Below, one piece after another: positions 43,345 through 57,322 of a stretch of DNA of 64,000 bases (positions are counted from its first letter, which is position 1; each line of letters opens with the position of its first letter). Made by a program: the position numbers and the translations under genes. Below the pieces are notes generated by a model. It was not told the DNA's origin and searched no databases. It saw only the letters and a program-made list of their open reading frames with translations. Location: the NCBI GenBank assembly GCA_029204225.1, contig CM055103.1:24686656-24750655 (forward strand), in the 5' to 3' direction. This DNA comes from Diphasiastrum complanatum. Its lineage: Eukaryota; Streptophyta; Lycopodiopsida; Lycopodiales; Lycopodiaceae.

Positions 43345-44025
43345 TAGGCTAGTTCAGATGCCTTGATAGTTAATTTAGTTGGTATAAATTGCGCCATCTT
43401 GGTTACCCTGTCAACCACCACCCAAATGGCATCGTGATCACTTCGGGTTTTAGGGAGTCCAATCACAAAATCCATTGAAATACTTTTCTATTTCTTGTTG
43501 GGAATTTCCAAGGGATGTAGAAGACCCACAACTTTGAGTCTTTCTGTCTTATTTTGCTGGAATTGTTCACAACCTTGAACGTATATCTCGACATGACCTT
43601 TCATCTTTGGCTAGAAGAAATTTCATGACAAGATCAAGTGTCCTCTATATGCCTCGGTGACCAGCACAAGGGTTGTCATGATACTGTTGCAGGATTTGGT
43701 CCTGCAAGTCCTCCCTATCCAACACACAAACCTTTCCCTTGTGAAAAATTAGGCCATTTTTTATGGAATAGTCTTCAAGTATCTTATCATTTCAAGATTG
43801 ATTGGGATCTTGCATCCCAAGGTCATCACTGAATCTAGAATTTCCTGTCAGGACATCTAGCTAGATGTGACCGAAAAATCTATCGATTTGACAAAGATCC
43901 CATCGTGAAAGATACAAATCAGATTGGATCTCAAGAAAGCATAACTGATTTATTTTTCCAATCTGACTCAAGGCATCGTAACATAGTTCGACGTACCTTT
44001 ACGATACTTAGTCGAACAAAAATTC
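43345..44025 (-). pseudogene. gypsy A integrase, zinc finger and half core
   Basis: On the minus strand HPGI-type sequence around YRGHLILS, then FFQPKMKGHVEIYVQGCEQF (Cys pair of the HHCC finger) and, in the core, [20 protein letters not shown] and AQFIPTK, including the first catalytic Asp. Everything after this, second and third acidic residues and chromodomain, is deleted and the text runs straight to the polypurine tract region near 43340. Compare the longer version in element B at 60600..61990. Confidence 0.82.
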
Positions 44026-44389
44026 CTAAATGAGTTCCGACCATCTAGCCTTTTGGCCACGAAGGTCCTTGGCATCACAAATGTACTTAAGGGATTGGTG
44101 ATCAGTCATCACCATAAATCTAGCACCATAAAGATAAGGCCTCCAATTTTTTAATGCATGAATAACTGCAAAAAGCTCCTTCTCATAGGTAGAATACCTT
44201 GTCTGAGCAGGATCCAACTTCTTGCTTTCAAAATCAACTAGTCTACCATCATGATAAAGGACCGCTCCTATAGCAAAGTCGCTAGCATCCATATCAACCA
44301 CAAAGGATCGGTTAGGATCGACAATGTGTAAAAATTGGAGCTGTAGAAACACAATGCTTGAGAGTCTCAAAACTCCCATTCAATTCATG
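44026..44389 (-). pseudogene. gypsy A RNase H
   Basis: FVVDMDASDFAIGAVLYHDG, SKKLDPAQTRYSTYEKELFA and VMTDHQSLKYI carry the D, E and D catalytic residues of the gypsy RNase H. This 117-codon frame is clean; a break separates it from RT. Confidence 0.92.
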
Positions 44390-45171
44390 AGTCCATATTA
44401 TCAATGGCCTTTTTTAGCGGCTACAATATTTTTTCACCCCCTTAAGAACGTTCGTTAAGGGCAATGCAATTAAGACATAGTCTAAAATGAACCTATGAAA
44501 AAATCCTCTGAAGCCCAAAAAGGATTTCACATCACAAATTGTCTGAGGTCTCTTGACCATTCTCGTACCTTATAGACTTTGCCATATTTGATTTCAAGAC
44601 CTTTATCAGATATGACATGGCCCAGGTATTTGAGTTTAGTTTGGAAAAAACTCACATTTCGAATCCTTAGCATAGAGCTATTCTTAGAAGATCCAAGACA
44701 ATACGAAGATGCTCTTCATGCTCTCCTCAAGGGTGACTATAAATCAATATGTTCATCCAAATATAGCACCACAAACTCTCCCAAATATGGATGAATAATA
44801 TCGTTTATCATCTGTTGGAAAGTGGCAAGCACATTCGTGAGTCCAAAAGGTAACACTAAAATCTCATAATGGTCGTACCTGGATCGAAATCTAGTCTTAG
44901 GAACATCTTCGTTCCTAATCCTTATTTGATGGTATCCTGATCTAAGATCAATATTGGAGAAATACTTAGCTCCATTCAGATGTTCCATAAGATCATCCAG
45001 TGTAGGTAAGGGATATCTGTTCTTGATGATTAAATCATTTAACTTCTTAAAGTCGCCACACAAACGTGTGTCGCCATCCTTTTTATTAACTAAAAGGATT
45101 GGTGCTCCCCAAGGGGACTTACTAGGCCGAATATGGCCCATCCTAAGGAGTTCTTGTAACTGCCTAGACAT
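44390..45171 (-). pseudogene. gypsy A reverse transcriptase
   Basis: [60 protein letters not shown] with the first catalytic Asp, and [18 protein letters not shown] are well kept. The catalytic YLDD is read as YLDE because one extra base disrupts the frame there (near 44750). The following connection region survives only in shifted frames. Confidence 0.92.
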
Positions 45172-46012
45172 CCTCTTCCTTGATGCTAACCCTATATGAA
45201 AAAAGAGATACAGGTTCCAAGAAGCAACTCTATCTAATGGTCAACACTCCTTTGGGGAGGTAGGCCATCAGGGAGTTCATCAAGAAAAACATCACTATAC
45301 TCCTGTCTAAGTTTGTTAAATATTAAATCCCTTTAGGTGAATTAACGCTTTAGGGATTAAAGGCACATTTAGAGGGAAATGCAATAAATCAATATTTAGA
45401 CTCTAGACTACATGGTCATCCACATAAATTTCATCTTTCAAAAAACAAAGATAAACTTTATTACTAGAATCTTTCAAATATTTAACAACTTCTAAAGCAG
45501 AAACCATAGGATCAAAAGGCTTATTTACATCACCTTTTAGCTCAACCAACGAGCCCTTATACAAAAAGGAAATACTATGTGTAACATAATCCTTTTTTAA
45601 AGACTCATTTTTAGAGTAAAATCACTCTTTTCCTAAGATTATATCTATGCTATCCAAATTCATTATATGAAGATCCAGCAGTCAACATAATCTTGAATGT
45701 TAAGTGGTAGATGAAAAACAAGTTGGTCCCAAGCTTTGCCTATCTTCCCCTGATGCCATTTTCACCACATACAAGTGATTACTTGGCGCGCTAGCCGCCT
45801 TGAGCTTTTGCACCAGTTTAGTATTTATGAAGTTATGTGTGGAACCATCATAAAAAAGAACAGTCACAGCTTGGCTTCCTATGATTCCATTCATATGAAT
45901 GAGATTGTGGGGGCCAAAAACAACTGTATTAAAACAACAATTCTCACAACTAGTGCCATCCTTAAAGGATAAATCAACAAAAGAAATACTAGAATTACTT
46001 GGCACTTAAAAA
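45172..46012 (-). pseudogene. gypsy A protease and pre-RT linker
   Basis: VLFYDGSTHNFINTKLVQKL gives the protease active site with Tyr-Asp-Gly-Ser in place of the usual Asp-Ser-Gly-Ser. A drifted linker (45180..45660) with KVYLCFLKDEIYVDDH leads to RT; the same linker occurs in element B near 63400. Confidence 0.8.
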
Positions 46013-46616
46013 GATTTCGGTTGCTTGCCAGATTTTTTTTTTTTTTGGGAAATCTTTCGACAGATGTCCCTTCTCCATACAGGAGAAGCACAAGTCGCCG
46101 GTTCTTGCCTTGTCAGCACAATTTTTCCTGCCCTAGGAACCGGTGTCCGTCTTGTCTCTGCCCCGCTTCATGACAAATTACTTTTCTTTTTGATCAGCCC
46201 TGGGCATACTTTGCTCCTTGCGGGAGGCAAAATGGGCATCATCGAAGATTTTCACAAAGCCAACGACATCTTCAGTTGGTTACGCCGCACTTCATTTTGG
46301 AAGCCCCAAAATGAAATGTAATTTTAAAAGTATAAGCAAAATATCTTGGAATTCTTGGATATAGGCATCTAACAGCCTAGTACCCATCTGCACGATGGCA
46401 AAACGCCGACAATGTTCAAAGTCATCCAATACTAGAAGAAAAGCCGAAAGGCATCCTAGGTGGAATGGGCACCAGCCCTTTCTTTCAGATCATGCCACCA
46501 TGTGAACACCTTATCGCGTTAAAACACGAGGGCATTGTACTATCAAGCAAGACGTGTATGGAAAAGTGACTATTCTACCAATCGAGCCATGACAGGACAA
46601 CATCAAGATGCAGTCC
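46013..46616 (-). pseudogene. gypsy A gag C-terminal part
   Basis: A zinc knuckle CFSCMEKGHLSKDF (last Cys changed to Phe) near 46070 and gag text such as MGTRLLDAYIQEFQDILLIL near 46370. The N-terminus is missing because the LTR at 46617 cuts in. Confidence 0.72.
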
Positions 46617-47897
46617 TGTTGGAAATAGGATAGATAAAGTAATGGCGAAAACAAAAACTTTTCCTACTTTGAATGCATGACTACGCCTATCAAATTGAAC
46701 ACGTCCAATCTTTAGCAACTAACTTTCGCTACCTACTAAGTGATTACGTAGCCAAACATAAAGTATTGAATTTTCAAACAATTTCTATCGGTTACAAAAG
46801 CAATACAGAGATGCATGCATTCTGACATAAACTAAACGCAATATAAAGGATAGTATTGATTCAGAAAAACAAAATCAGATGCTAATGAGCGCAAGACAAT
46901 AGCGGATAGAAACCGCACACTCTAAGCTGTCTCTGAGTAACTGAGAATAAGTCTGAAATTAAGCAGCTCTGCTGATAAGTAGTAGCGCAATAGAAACTCT
47001 AAAATAAATCTTCAAAAGACTGAGCTAGAATGCTCAAGAGAGTTCAAGCTTGAAAGCTTGATAGAGAGCTAACTACAATACTTTCTGATTGTGAACGATC
47101 TGCTTGATGAGAGTGTAGGAAGCGTCGTGTAATAACAGTTAGCCCCTTCACAATTCACAATAACATTTCAGATCTTGATCATCAGATGATAATTAAAATG
47201 TATGAACAGTTGATTTGTACTAAGTAATTAGGTCTTCAAATGCGATTGCCGGTTGGTTCGAATCCGCTGGCATTCATCTAGTTCCTTCTCAGAAATTGAT
47301 TGCTGATAAGCAATGAAAATTGGCCATAAACAGTCTATCTGCATAAATGAACTAAAACTGTCACTCTACAGAAATGAACGTAAATTGCCACAAACGACAG
47401 GGTTGCAAAAAGGCGATAGTGTCACAAAAAGACAACAAAGTCGACTTTTTGCGCGAAAAATACGACAGTGTCCTAAAATCCCATTTCCTTTATTTTGAGG
47501 TAGTCCCACACTTTGCCAAAGTCATTTCCTTAACATTGGAAGAACTTTGAAAAATGCAAAAAATGCGACTCTACATATTTACTCGTAATTCCTGACAGGT
47601 GAAAAATGTGAAAAAGACGACATGAGATTTCTGACAGGCGACAATGTCGCGAAATTGCAAAAAAGATGACACTGTAATTTTACTCGTAACTTTTGACAAG
47701 CAACACTGTCAGGATTGTAGAGAGAGAGAAAATGCAACACTATTGTCAAACTCCGTGTATTTTTGCAGACGATATAAAAACACTTGTAATTCTGCAGACT
47801 ACTATATAAAAACACGAGAAAATCTACAGAATTGGATAAATAATGGATGAGAATTAAAACTGATTAGTCGACTAGTAAGAAGAAGAATAATTCAACA
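46617..47897 (-). repeat. 3' LTR (about 1.28 kb) of a copia-like element
   Basis: Minus strand starts TGTTGAATTATTC after a polypurine tract and ends CCTATTTCCAACA. The segment 47380..47720 is rich in GACAGTGTC and GCGACA phrases, resembling in style the insertion at 51007. Its internal region to the right survives only to about 48060. Confidence 0.7.
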
Positions 47898-47912
47898 CTC
47901 CCCCTTAATCTG
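47898..47912 (-). other. polypurine tract
   Basis: Minus-strand CAGATTAAGGGGGAG immediately before LTR start TGTTGAATT. In one frame the preceding text ends QIKGEC, as often found at the end of copia elements. Confidence 0.75.
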
Positions 47913-48173
47913 AATCCAATTAAGGTCCCACATTCAATAAATTCAACAAAGATCACTTATAGACATTTCCCGGCCTCAAACAAGATTACAGCTTACTGGC
48001 AATCATTCGGCATTAGAAAGGGTGCATAACAGATTCTAAATGCATGCAAGCTACCATACTAGTATATGAAACAAAAAAAAAGTTTGTTAATTCTCAATTA
48101 TTACTTTAGGCAAAACCAAAATCTGAGATATCGATCATGAAGTGTGTTACATACCTATGTATCTAGCAGTCCT

Positions 48174-49200
48174 TCAGTAATCCCTATATGCCCATTTGGG
48201 GGAGGGGGGGTGGGGGGGGGGGCTAAATGGTGAGTCACCCTTGGATAAGGGTAGATGCCTTTGGATTAAGGTACTTGAGTCCTTGGATAACAGTGTTTCA
48301 TGAAAATGAAGGTTGGTGTTTTTTTCTTTTGAAGTAAAGAAGTGAAAGTTTGGTGCACCATTCATGAGAGTTATACTAACCCTCTCCATCTTCTACCCTT
48401 TCACAATCTTTGACTCATCTAACTTAAGTACTATGATTATCTTACCATTCACATTTTCAAAGGTTATATCATAGAATGTGACCATTTATTTTAGCAAGTG
48501 ATTTAGATCAACAAAGAAGTTGTTTGATGAATTATAAGATATTGATCTTCCTTCAGTTTCATACACCTCCATAATATAAAATGGAGTACCAATAATCTTA
48601 TGCATACCTATGTTTAATTTATTCCTCTCTTTTTGCAAGTGATATGACCTTGGGATAGGGGCTTTCTAATTCGAACTTGCTGAAAAGCTTCTCTAATAAG
48701 TTGAAACATTGTTGCATAAGCTTCTTTGCTAATACTTGCAAAATCACAAGCACCTTGAACTATAGTCTTATCTAAAAAAATTTGAATGTCTAGCATCAAA
48801 GACTCTACAATTATGCACTTTACATTGGAACTCCTATTGTTCATCATGATATACTCAGTGGATTTGCCTGTCAATATTGAGCCCAATGTCATTCCAATTG
48901 AAGCAGTGTCCTTAATATTCTAAGGAGCAACAAATATACAAAATACTTGATAATTAGCAAAATATTCCCATAGCTGAATTATGTCCATATGTCATTGATC
49001 AAGTTACAAAAATCAAAATATGCTTACTTGAATACATGAATCCTTCTATTTCAATAACCTCCTTTCGAAAGAGTTTGAATATCCTTGCCAGTTTGTCGCT
49101 TTTGCTTGTTATTCCTAGCCTTCTTCTTAGCCACTTCCACATCCCTTATGAGAGATTTCAACTAGTTTAGTCAAAATTGCTACATTTGTTTATATGGCAT
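48174..49200 (-). pseudogene. unidentified gene family, copy 2
   Basis: Same unknown protein as at 31166..33095, read on the minus strand: KKKARNNKQKRQTGKDIQTL and a RRIHVFK-type end with donor GTAAGC near 49025; then SILTGKSTEYIMMNN, VKCIIVESLMLDIQIFLD (absent from copy 1), GACDFASISKEAYATMF, SYNSSNNFFVDLNHLL, KIIIVLKLDES and KMERVSITLMNGAP. One-base shifts and stops break it. The segment homologous to the CxxC end of copy 1 is not present. Coding similarity is clearly kept while bases have drifted, so both derive from a real gene. Confidence 0.6.
48198..48222 (+). repeat. G-run, possible G-quadruplex
   Basis: Twenty-five bases almost entirely G, broken by one A and one T. Such tracts can fold into G-quadruplexes and are prone to length errors in assembly. 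Confidence 0.85.
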
Positions 49201-49449
49201 TTGAGGCCAATTTCATATTAGACTTCGAGTTTGACTTTTCAAAGTTATATTAGTCTAAAAGCATTTGAATAAACACTTTTGGAAAGTGTGGGAAATCATA
49301 TTACACGAGGTTTAGTAGATTCAAATTTGAGTAGTAGAGACATTGAATCTAGTCACAATAATAGTAGGGTTTTCTATTGTGGAGGGAAACCAAAGTTTAA
49401 ACTTAGGTTTGGACCTGTTATAAAAGGATGTAACTCGTGGGAAGAGAGG

Positions 49450-49616
<167 letters not shown>

Positions 49617-49924
49617 CATGCTTATACATGGTTCTCTTGGGTTCTACTATCCATTGGTGCACTTTGTACTTGTGATATCTTGCAATTATATGTGTAGAAT
49701 GCTTATTAAATGCTATTTTTAGATCCGCATGTGTGAAATACAGTAGCTTACTGTTATTGTGTGGACAACAATATTATTTTATATTTTGGTTCATGTTCGA
49801 TCAAGGTCTATTAGAGTTTGCATCTCATTCTTAGTGTAGATGCTGATTTTCCTACATTGGCAAGATTGGTGTGTTGCTTGTTTTTCTAACCAAAGATCAA
49901 TTGTAGATTTGGATCAACAATGAT

Positions 49925-51001
49925 CCAATCAGCCTTTGATAGGGTGTATTGGCCATTTGCTTCTCTTCTTCAAGAGTCTGCGGGTAGTCTGCCTTGTTCA
50001 GTATTGTTCCATGTATCATGAGAGTATGCATGTCTTTGCATTTGATCATGTTGAAATCTTTGATGATTTTCTAAATATACTTTTGTTGGTGAAGATACAA
50101 CTTGCCACCTTCAAAGTCTCTTTCAATCCGTAAGCCTAGATAGCTTTTTGCTTCTCCTAGGTCAGTGATATCAAATATTTCAGAAATGTCTCTTTTGACA
50201 ATTAACTTATTTTTTCTTGAGAAGATAAGAGTGTCATCTACATAAACAACTAGAATGATAATTTCATCTTCGACATATTTGATAAAGGCATTCAACTCAA
50301 CAAACAAAGGTTCGAAGCCTAAAGAACATAGTGCTTTGTCCTTCTTTCTATACCATTGTCTTGCTGTTTGTTTCAAACCATAGATGCTCTTATTCATGTG
50401 ACATCCGAATTCTGGATATTCTTCACTTATAAAACCAAGTGGTTGATTCATGAATAGATCTTCTTCTAAGTCTCCATGCAAGAAAGCAGTTTTCTCATCC
50501 ACAATATGGATTTTGAGATCATAAGCTACTGCATAAGTGAATAACAAGCGAATTGATGTGTGTTTGACTATAGGTGAGAAAGTATTAGTGTAGTCGATAC
50601 CATATTTCTGTCAAAATCCTTTCGCTACCAACCTTGCATTGAATCTGATGATATCTCCATCAGGACATATTTTGATCTTGTAGATCCACTTGAATTTAAC
50701 TAGTTTCTTTCCATCAGGTATAGGTGCAAGTGTCTGTACATTGTTCTTATGCATTGATGACATTTCGTCCTCCATTGCTTGAATCCATTGATCTCTATCT
50801 GGCCCATCAATAGCTTCTTCAAATGTTTGAGGCTGCGAAACCACAAAATTCGATAGCTATGTTTGTTGAAACATCTTGACCAGATCCTACTGGTGGTATT
50901 CTATGTCTTGTAGATCTTCTCACAACTTGTATAGGTTTCGAATTCAGTTATGCATTTTTAGGTTTGACTGGTTCTGCTTGAATTTGAAGGGGTAATTCGA
51001 G
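49925..51001 (-). pseudogene. third-lineage copia linker, RT and start of RNase H
   Basis: On the minus strand RRSTRHRIPP of the linker, then MEDEMSSMHKNN, FKWIYKIKICPDGDI, RLVAKGF, LKIHIVDEKTAFLHGDLEED with the first catalytic Asp, SIYGLKQTARQWY, VVYVDDTLIFS with an intact YVDD, LGEAKSYLGLRI and YQRLIGSL near 49930. Stops near 50615 and 51000 and the early end show it is dead. It is the 3' half of the element continuing at 52236, split by the insertion at 51007. Confidence 0.9.
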
Positions 51002-51006
51002 CTTTT

Positions 51007-52235
51007 TGAAGAAACTAAGAGTTTCTATCTTTCAAAGCTTTAGCATTTTTCCTTAGTTTTTCCTTTGCTGTTTTTAGCGACTGTGTATTTTGAACTATGT
51101 TTCGCACAAGTTTGCATTTTTGAACTATTTTGTCACACAATTCGCATTTTTGGGTCATGATGAAATTCTTCCCTAGGTCTAAAACACTTAGAAAATAACG
51201 CTGGCAACTTTTCCCGACACTGTGGCATTTTTCACAGTTTTGCAAAACTTAAGGCGACATTGTCGCTAAAATGCCTTAGAAACGTTTTTAGGCCTACTGT
51301 CAGCTTTTTTGAAAAAGCGACACTACCCTTAGAAAACCGACACTGGCCTTAGAACTGGTTTCTGCCCTTCGCCCTTTGGGAAAAAGCGACATTGTCACGT
51401 TTTTCGCCTTTCGGAAAAAAGCGACACTGTCTCCAAATGCCTTAGAAAAAGCAACACCTGCCCTTGAAAAAACGACACCTACCCTTGAAAAAGTGACACT
51501 TACCCTTAAAGTTGCGAAAGTGCTTTTTGGCAAAATGCGAAGGTCTGCAGCGTGAAGGCACTGTGCAACGAGCAGATTGCGGCTAATGCACGGAGGACAA
51601 CGACAGAAAACTAGAATCAGTTTTGATTAAGCCTAATGCACTTCTTTTCATTAGATCTTTTAACTTAATCAGTTCTCTGGAATGATCACATAAAGTGTCA
51701 ACGAAGGAGATCACAAAAGAGAGAGATCAGACTGATATAGTCACAGATACAGAGACAGATAGAACTGTAAGTTTTTGACATAGCGATCAGCAGTAGCTAG
51801 TCGCATTACTCATGAGAGAGAACATCTCTCTTGTGGCAACGTGCTGATCTGGGAAACAGACAGTGCTCAAGAAAACATTGTATATACAGTTTCGATAATA
51901 GAAGCAATTTTTGCAATACTCTATTCTGTAATGTGTATGATCTCTAATGTTTGAATGCATGCTAGTAGTAGATATCTTTCCGCTGTTATTTGATTCAACA
52001 TTATCTGCTGTGTACAAGTTTAATTTTTACAACAAATCTGCAAGTAGTGATCTGGGGCTTGGAAGAGAATCAGACCGTAGTCTCTCAATAGCAGTAGCTA
52101 CTCCTGCTAAGTCGACTCTATCCGGCCTTCATCCTTTGGGAATTTCCTTATCAACGCTATGAGAGCGTTTTGATGTTGACCGAATTTTTTCCATTAGTGG
52201 TATCAAATCGTTCTGACGTTTCCAGAATTCCATCA
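51007..52235. mobile_element. 1229-bp insertion with TG..CA ends and target duplication, probable solo LTR
   Basis: Starts TGAAGAAACTAAG and ends GAATTCCATCA, flanked by CTTTT at 51002..51006 and 52236..52240. The copia linker frame before and after is in register when the insertion plus one duplicate is removed, which fixes its limits. Inside are a 20-bp-scale tandem array (51240..51530) and a TGGTATCAAATCG sequence at 52198 resembling a PBS, which a solo LTR should not contain. It could therefore also be another class of element. Confidence 0.75.
51240..51530. repeat. array of GCGACACT/CCTTAGAAAAA units
   Basis: At least eight imperfect units of about 20-30 bp combining (CC)CTTGAAAAA or CCTTAGAAAAA with GCGACACT(G/A)(T/C)C. 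Unit spacing varies. Confidence 0.8.
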
Positions 52236-53020
52236 CTTTTCGGGTACTCAAATTTGAACTCCCTCTACATCACTACTATGTCCAGATAATAATTGCAACT
52301 CATCATCTGTTTGCTTTACTTTTGTTGTAGGTAACTCATAATAAGTCTTAAGAATTTCATAGCCGATTAAATCACTGTCTGTCATGTACTTTGACTCATC
52401 AAATTTGACATCTTGATCTACTTTTATTCTTTCAGTTTCGAGTATGTAGACTCGATAATATGAAAAATGTAACTCGAATCCTACCAGAAAATCTTGTTCT
52501 ATTTTTTTCATCGAGTTTCTTTCTCAATTTGTCTGGTATGTGCATATAAATTGCACATCCAAATGTCCGAACATGAGCTAGATTTGGCTTCGACTTCCAC
52601 CATAATTCATGAGGAGTTTTGTCCGGTATTATGGATTTCAAAATTCGATTCTACAGATAGTTCGATGTAGCCACTGCTTTCACCCATAACTGCTTTGGTG
52701 CTTTCGCATGAGCCATCATACACCTGGCAATTTCCATTAGTGTACAATTTTTTCGTTCCGCAATTCCATTGTGAGGAGGTGTGTATAATGTAGTCTTTAT
52801 ATACATAATACCTTGATCAGTACAGAAAGTTTTGTATTTGTTGGAAATGTACTCACCCCCACGATCTGTGCAACGTGTCTGCTTCTCAACCCAATTGGTA
52901 TACTCAACGAATTTTTCAAAAGCTTATGATTTTGTACGAATAAAGTATACTACAGTGAACTTGCTGAAGTCATCAATAAACGTGATGAAATATTTTGCAT
53001 CACCTAAAGACATTACTCCA
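52236..53020 (-). pseudogene. third-lineage copia integrase
   Basis: Reads FITFIDDFSKFTVVYF with the first catalytic Asp, CTDRGGEYISNKY with the second, HNGIAERKN with the catalytic Glu, PDKTPHELWWKSKPNLAHV and RTFGCAIYMHIP. A frameshift occurs near 52500, before the IEQDFLVGFELHFSYYRVY end. All three catalytic positions are present, although stops and shifts remain. Confidence 0.9.
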
Positions 53021-53935
53021 AATGGTCAAATATTCGAATGTACAATTTCCAATACCTTGGTTGCTTTAAAAACATATTTACTGAAAGGTGTACGAGTCAT
53101 TTTGCCTTTAAGACTCTTGATCTCAACTCCTTCAATTCTTTGACTCTTGTTGGATTGTCCAAGGCTTCCATGTTCATGTGACATAACCTCTTGTGCCAGA
53201 GAATATCTATCGATTCTTGAGCTTGATTCGCTTGCTCGACTCGAATTCAAATGCTCAAGTGATGCAAATTTCATTTCTGTTACCTTTAGTAACTAGGTTA
53301 TCAAAATCTTCATCGAACAATTTACAAGAGTCCTTTCTGAAGGTCACTGATATCCCTATGTCGACTATCTTTGCTACGGATAGAAGATCTTTATCGAGAG
53401 TAGAAACATAGAGAACTTCCTCCAGTTTCTTGTCACCCTGATTTGTGTCTACACCAGTTCTGTCAACTTCATGCTTAGAACCGTCTCCAAGTCTAATGTA
53501 TCTAAAAGAATTCGTCTTCTTCTTATAGTCCGATAAAATTTGTTTCGAGGAAACAAAATGTGAGGTGGCTCTCGAATCAAGTACTACATCTCGAATTTTT
53601 GAATTCGATGGACAAAATAGATCAGCAGAAACATATGTTGCTGAATTTCTTGTCATCCTCTCTTCTGCTGCTCTGGAGCATTCTACTTTGTCTTCAACAA
53701 AATTTGAATATGAAGTTTCACTTCGATTTTGTTCCTTGTTTTTGGGATTTTGATAACAGTCTTTTGTCTTCAATCATTTGTCTTGGATTCTGCTGAACGA
53801 TTTCCATTCTTTCTTCAATTGCTATCAGCCTTCTGAGACGACTCTCTCTTAGACTGAGACTTCTTCGAAGATTGATTCTTCTGAGTAAATAGAGATTTTT
53901 CCGAATCACCATTGTCGTCATAGCGTCCGCGAGTC
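53021..53935 (-). pseudogene. third-lineage copia gag end, protease and pre-integrase
   Basis: A basic gag tail (53720..53935), then the protease VVLDSRATSHFVSSKQ, where the catalytic DSG/DTG motif reads DSR, EVLYVSTLDKDLLSVAKI at the protease end, and the pre-integrase zinc region near 53160 (EVMSHEHGSLGQS) in drifted form. It is truncated at about 53935, so most of gag and the 5' LTR are missing. Confidence 0.87.
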
Positions 53936-54925
53936 TAGATTTGGAAAGCTTTACAAGTTAGATCCTAGAGAGAATGCTAACATGTGTGATGTTGCTTATG
54001 AGACCAAGGTTCATCAAGAAGATCTACGACATAAAAGATTGGGCCATCCCTTAGAATGCAAGATCTAGGAATTCTTCACTACATCTTAGGCCTAGAAATG
54101 GACTTTTGGAAAGATCATGCTTTCATAAGTCAATCTAGATATGCTCTTTCTAGGCTTAAACAATTTCAAATGGAATAGTGTAAGGTCATAGATACTCCAG
54201 TGGAGCATATTGTAAAAGTTCCTATAAAAGAGGATGAAAGATCCTTTGAGGACATCACTCTTTATAGGAGTCTTATTGGCTCCCTCATTTGGTTATGTAA
54301 CTAGGCCAGATTTAAGCCTTAGTGTGCATAAATTAAGCCAATTCATGCAAGATCCAAAGATTTGTCAATGGAAGTTGGCAAAGAGAATCTTGAGATATGT
54401 ATCTTCCACCTTAGACCATGGATTGATCTATAAAGGTGAAGATCTAACATTGGTTGCATTTTCAGACTTGAATTTTGCAGGAGACAAAGTGGATAGAAAA
54501 TCCACAAGTGCATACATAGTTTTATTGGAGGAAATCTAGTTTCTTGGTTATCCAAGAAGCAAGCAACTATATCCTTGTCATCCTGTGAAGCAGAGTACAA
54601 AGCTCTTACAACTACCACAAAGGAGGTCCTATGGATCAAGAGGCTACTCATGGAGCTAAAGTGCATTGAAGATGAAGACCTACCTATTATCAAGAGTGAT
54701 AACATCTCGGCTCAGGCTCTTGCAAACAATCTTGTATTCCATGCAAGAAGCAAACATATCGAGGTAGCACACTACTTTGTAAGAGAGAAAGTAATCGAGA
54801 GAGAGATCTTGTTGGAGCATGTTGAATCATCATCTTGTTTGCAGATCTACTCACAAAACCATTGCTCAAGAATATTCCTCCTCTCAGAGTGTCCACTTTG
54901 GTCATGCTCTTGATCCAGTGGTACC
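53936..54925 (+). pseudogene. first-lineage copia with internal deletion: pre-integrase fused to RT end and RNase H
   Basis: KLYKLDPRENANMCD and VHQEDLRHKRLGHP (pre-integrase domain) run at about 54048 straight into MQDLGILHYILGLEMDF of RT, so integrase and most of RT are deleted. Then VEHIVKVP, RSFEDITLYRSLIGSLIW, WKLAKRILRYVSSTLDH, RNase H with SSCEAEYKALTTTTKEV, and the element end VADLLTKPLLKNIPPL in a shifted frame at about 54840. Same family as 3785..5330. No LTR is recognised after it. Confidence 0.88.
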
Positions 54926-54929
54926 CATT

Positions 54930-57322
<2,393 letters not shown>

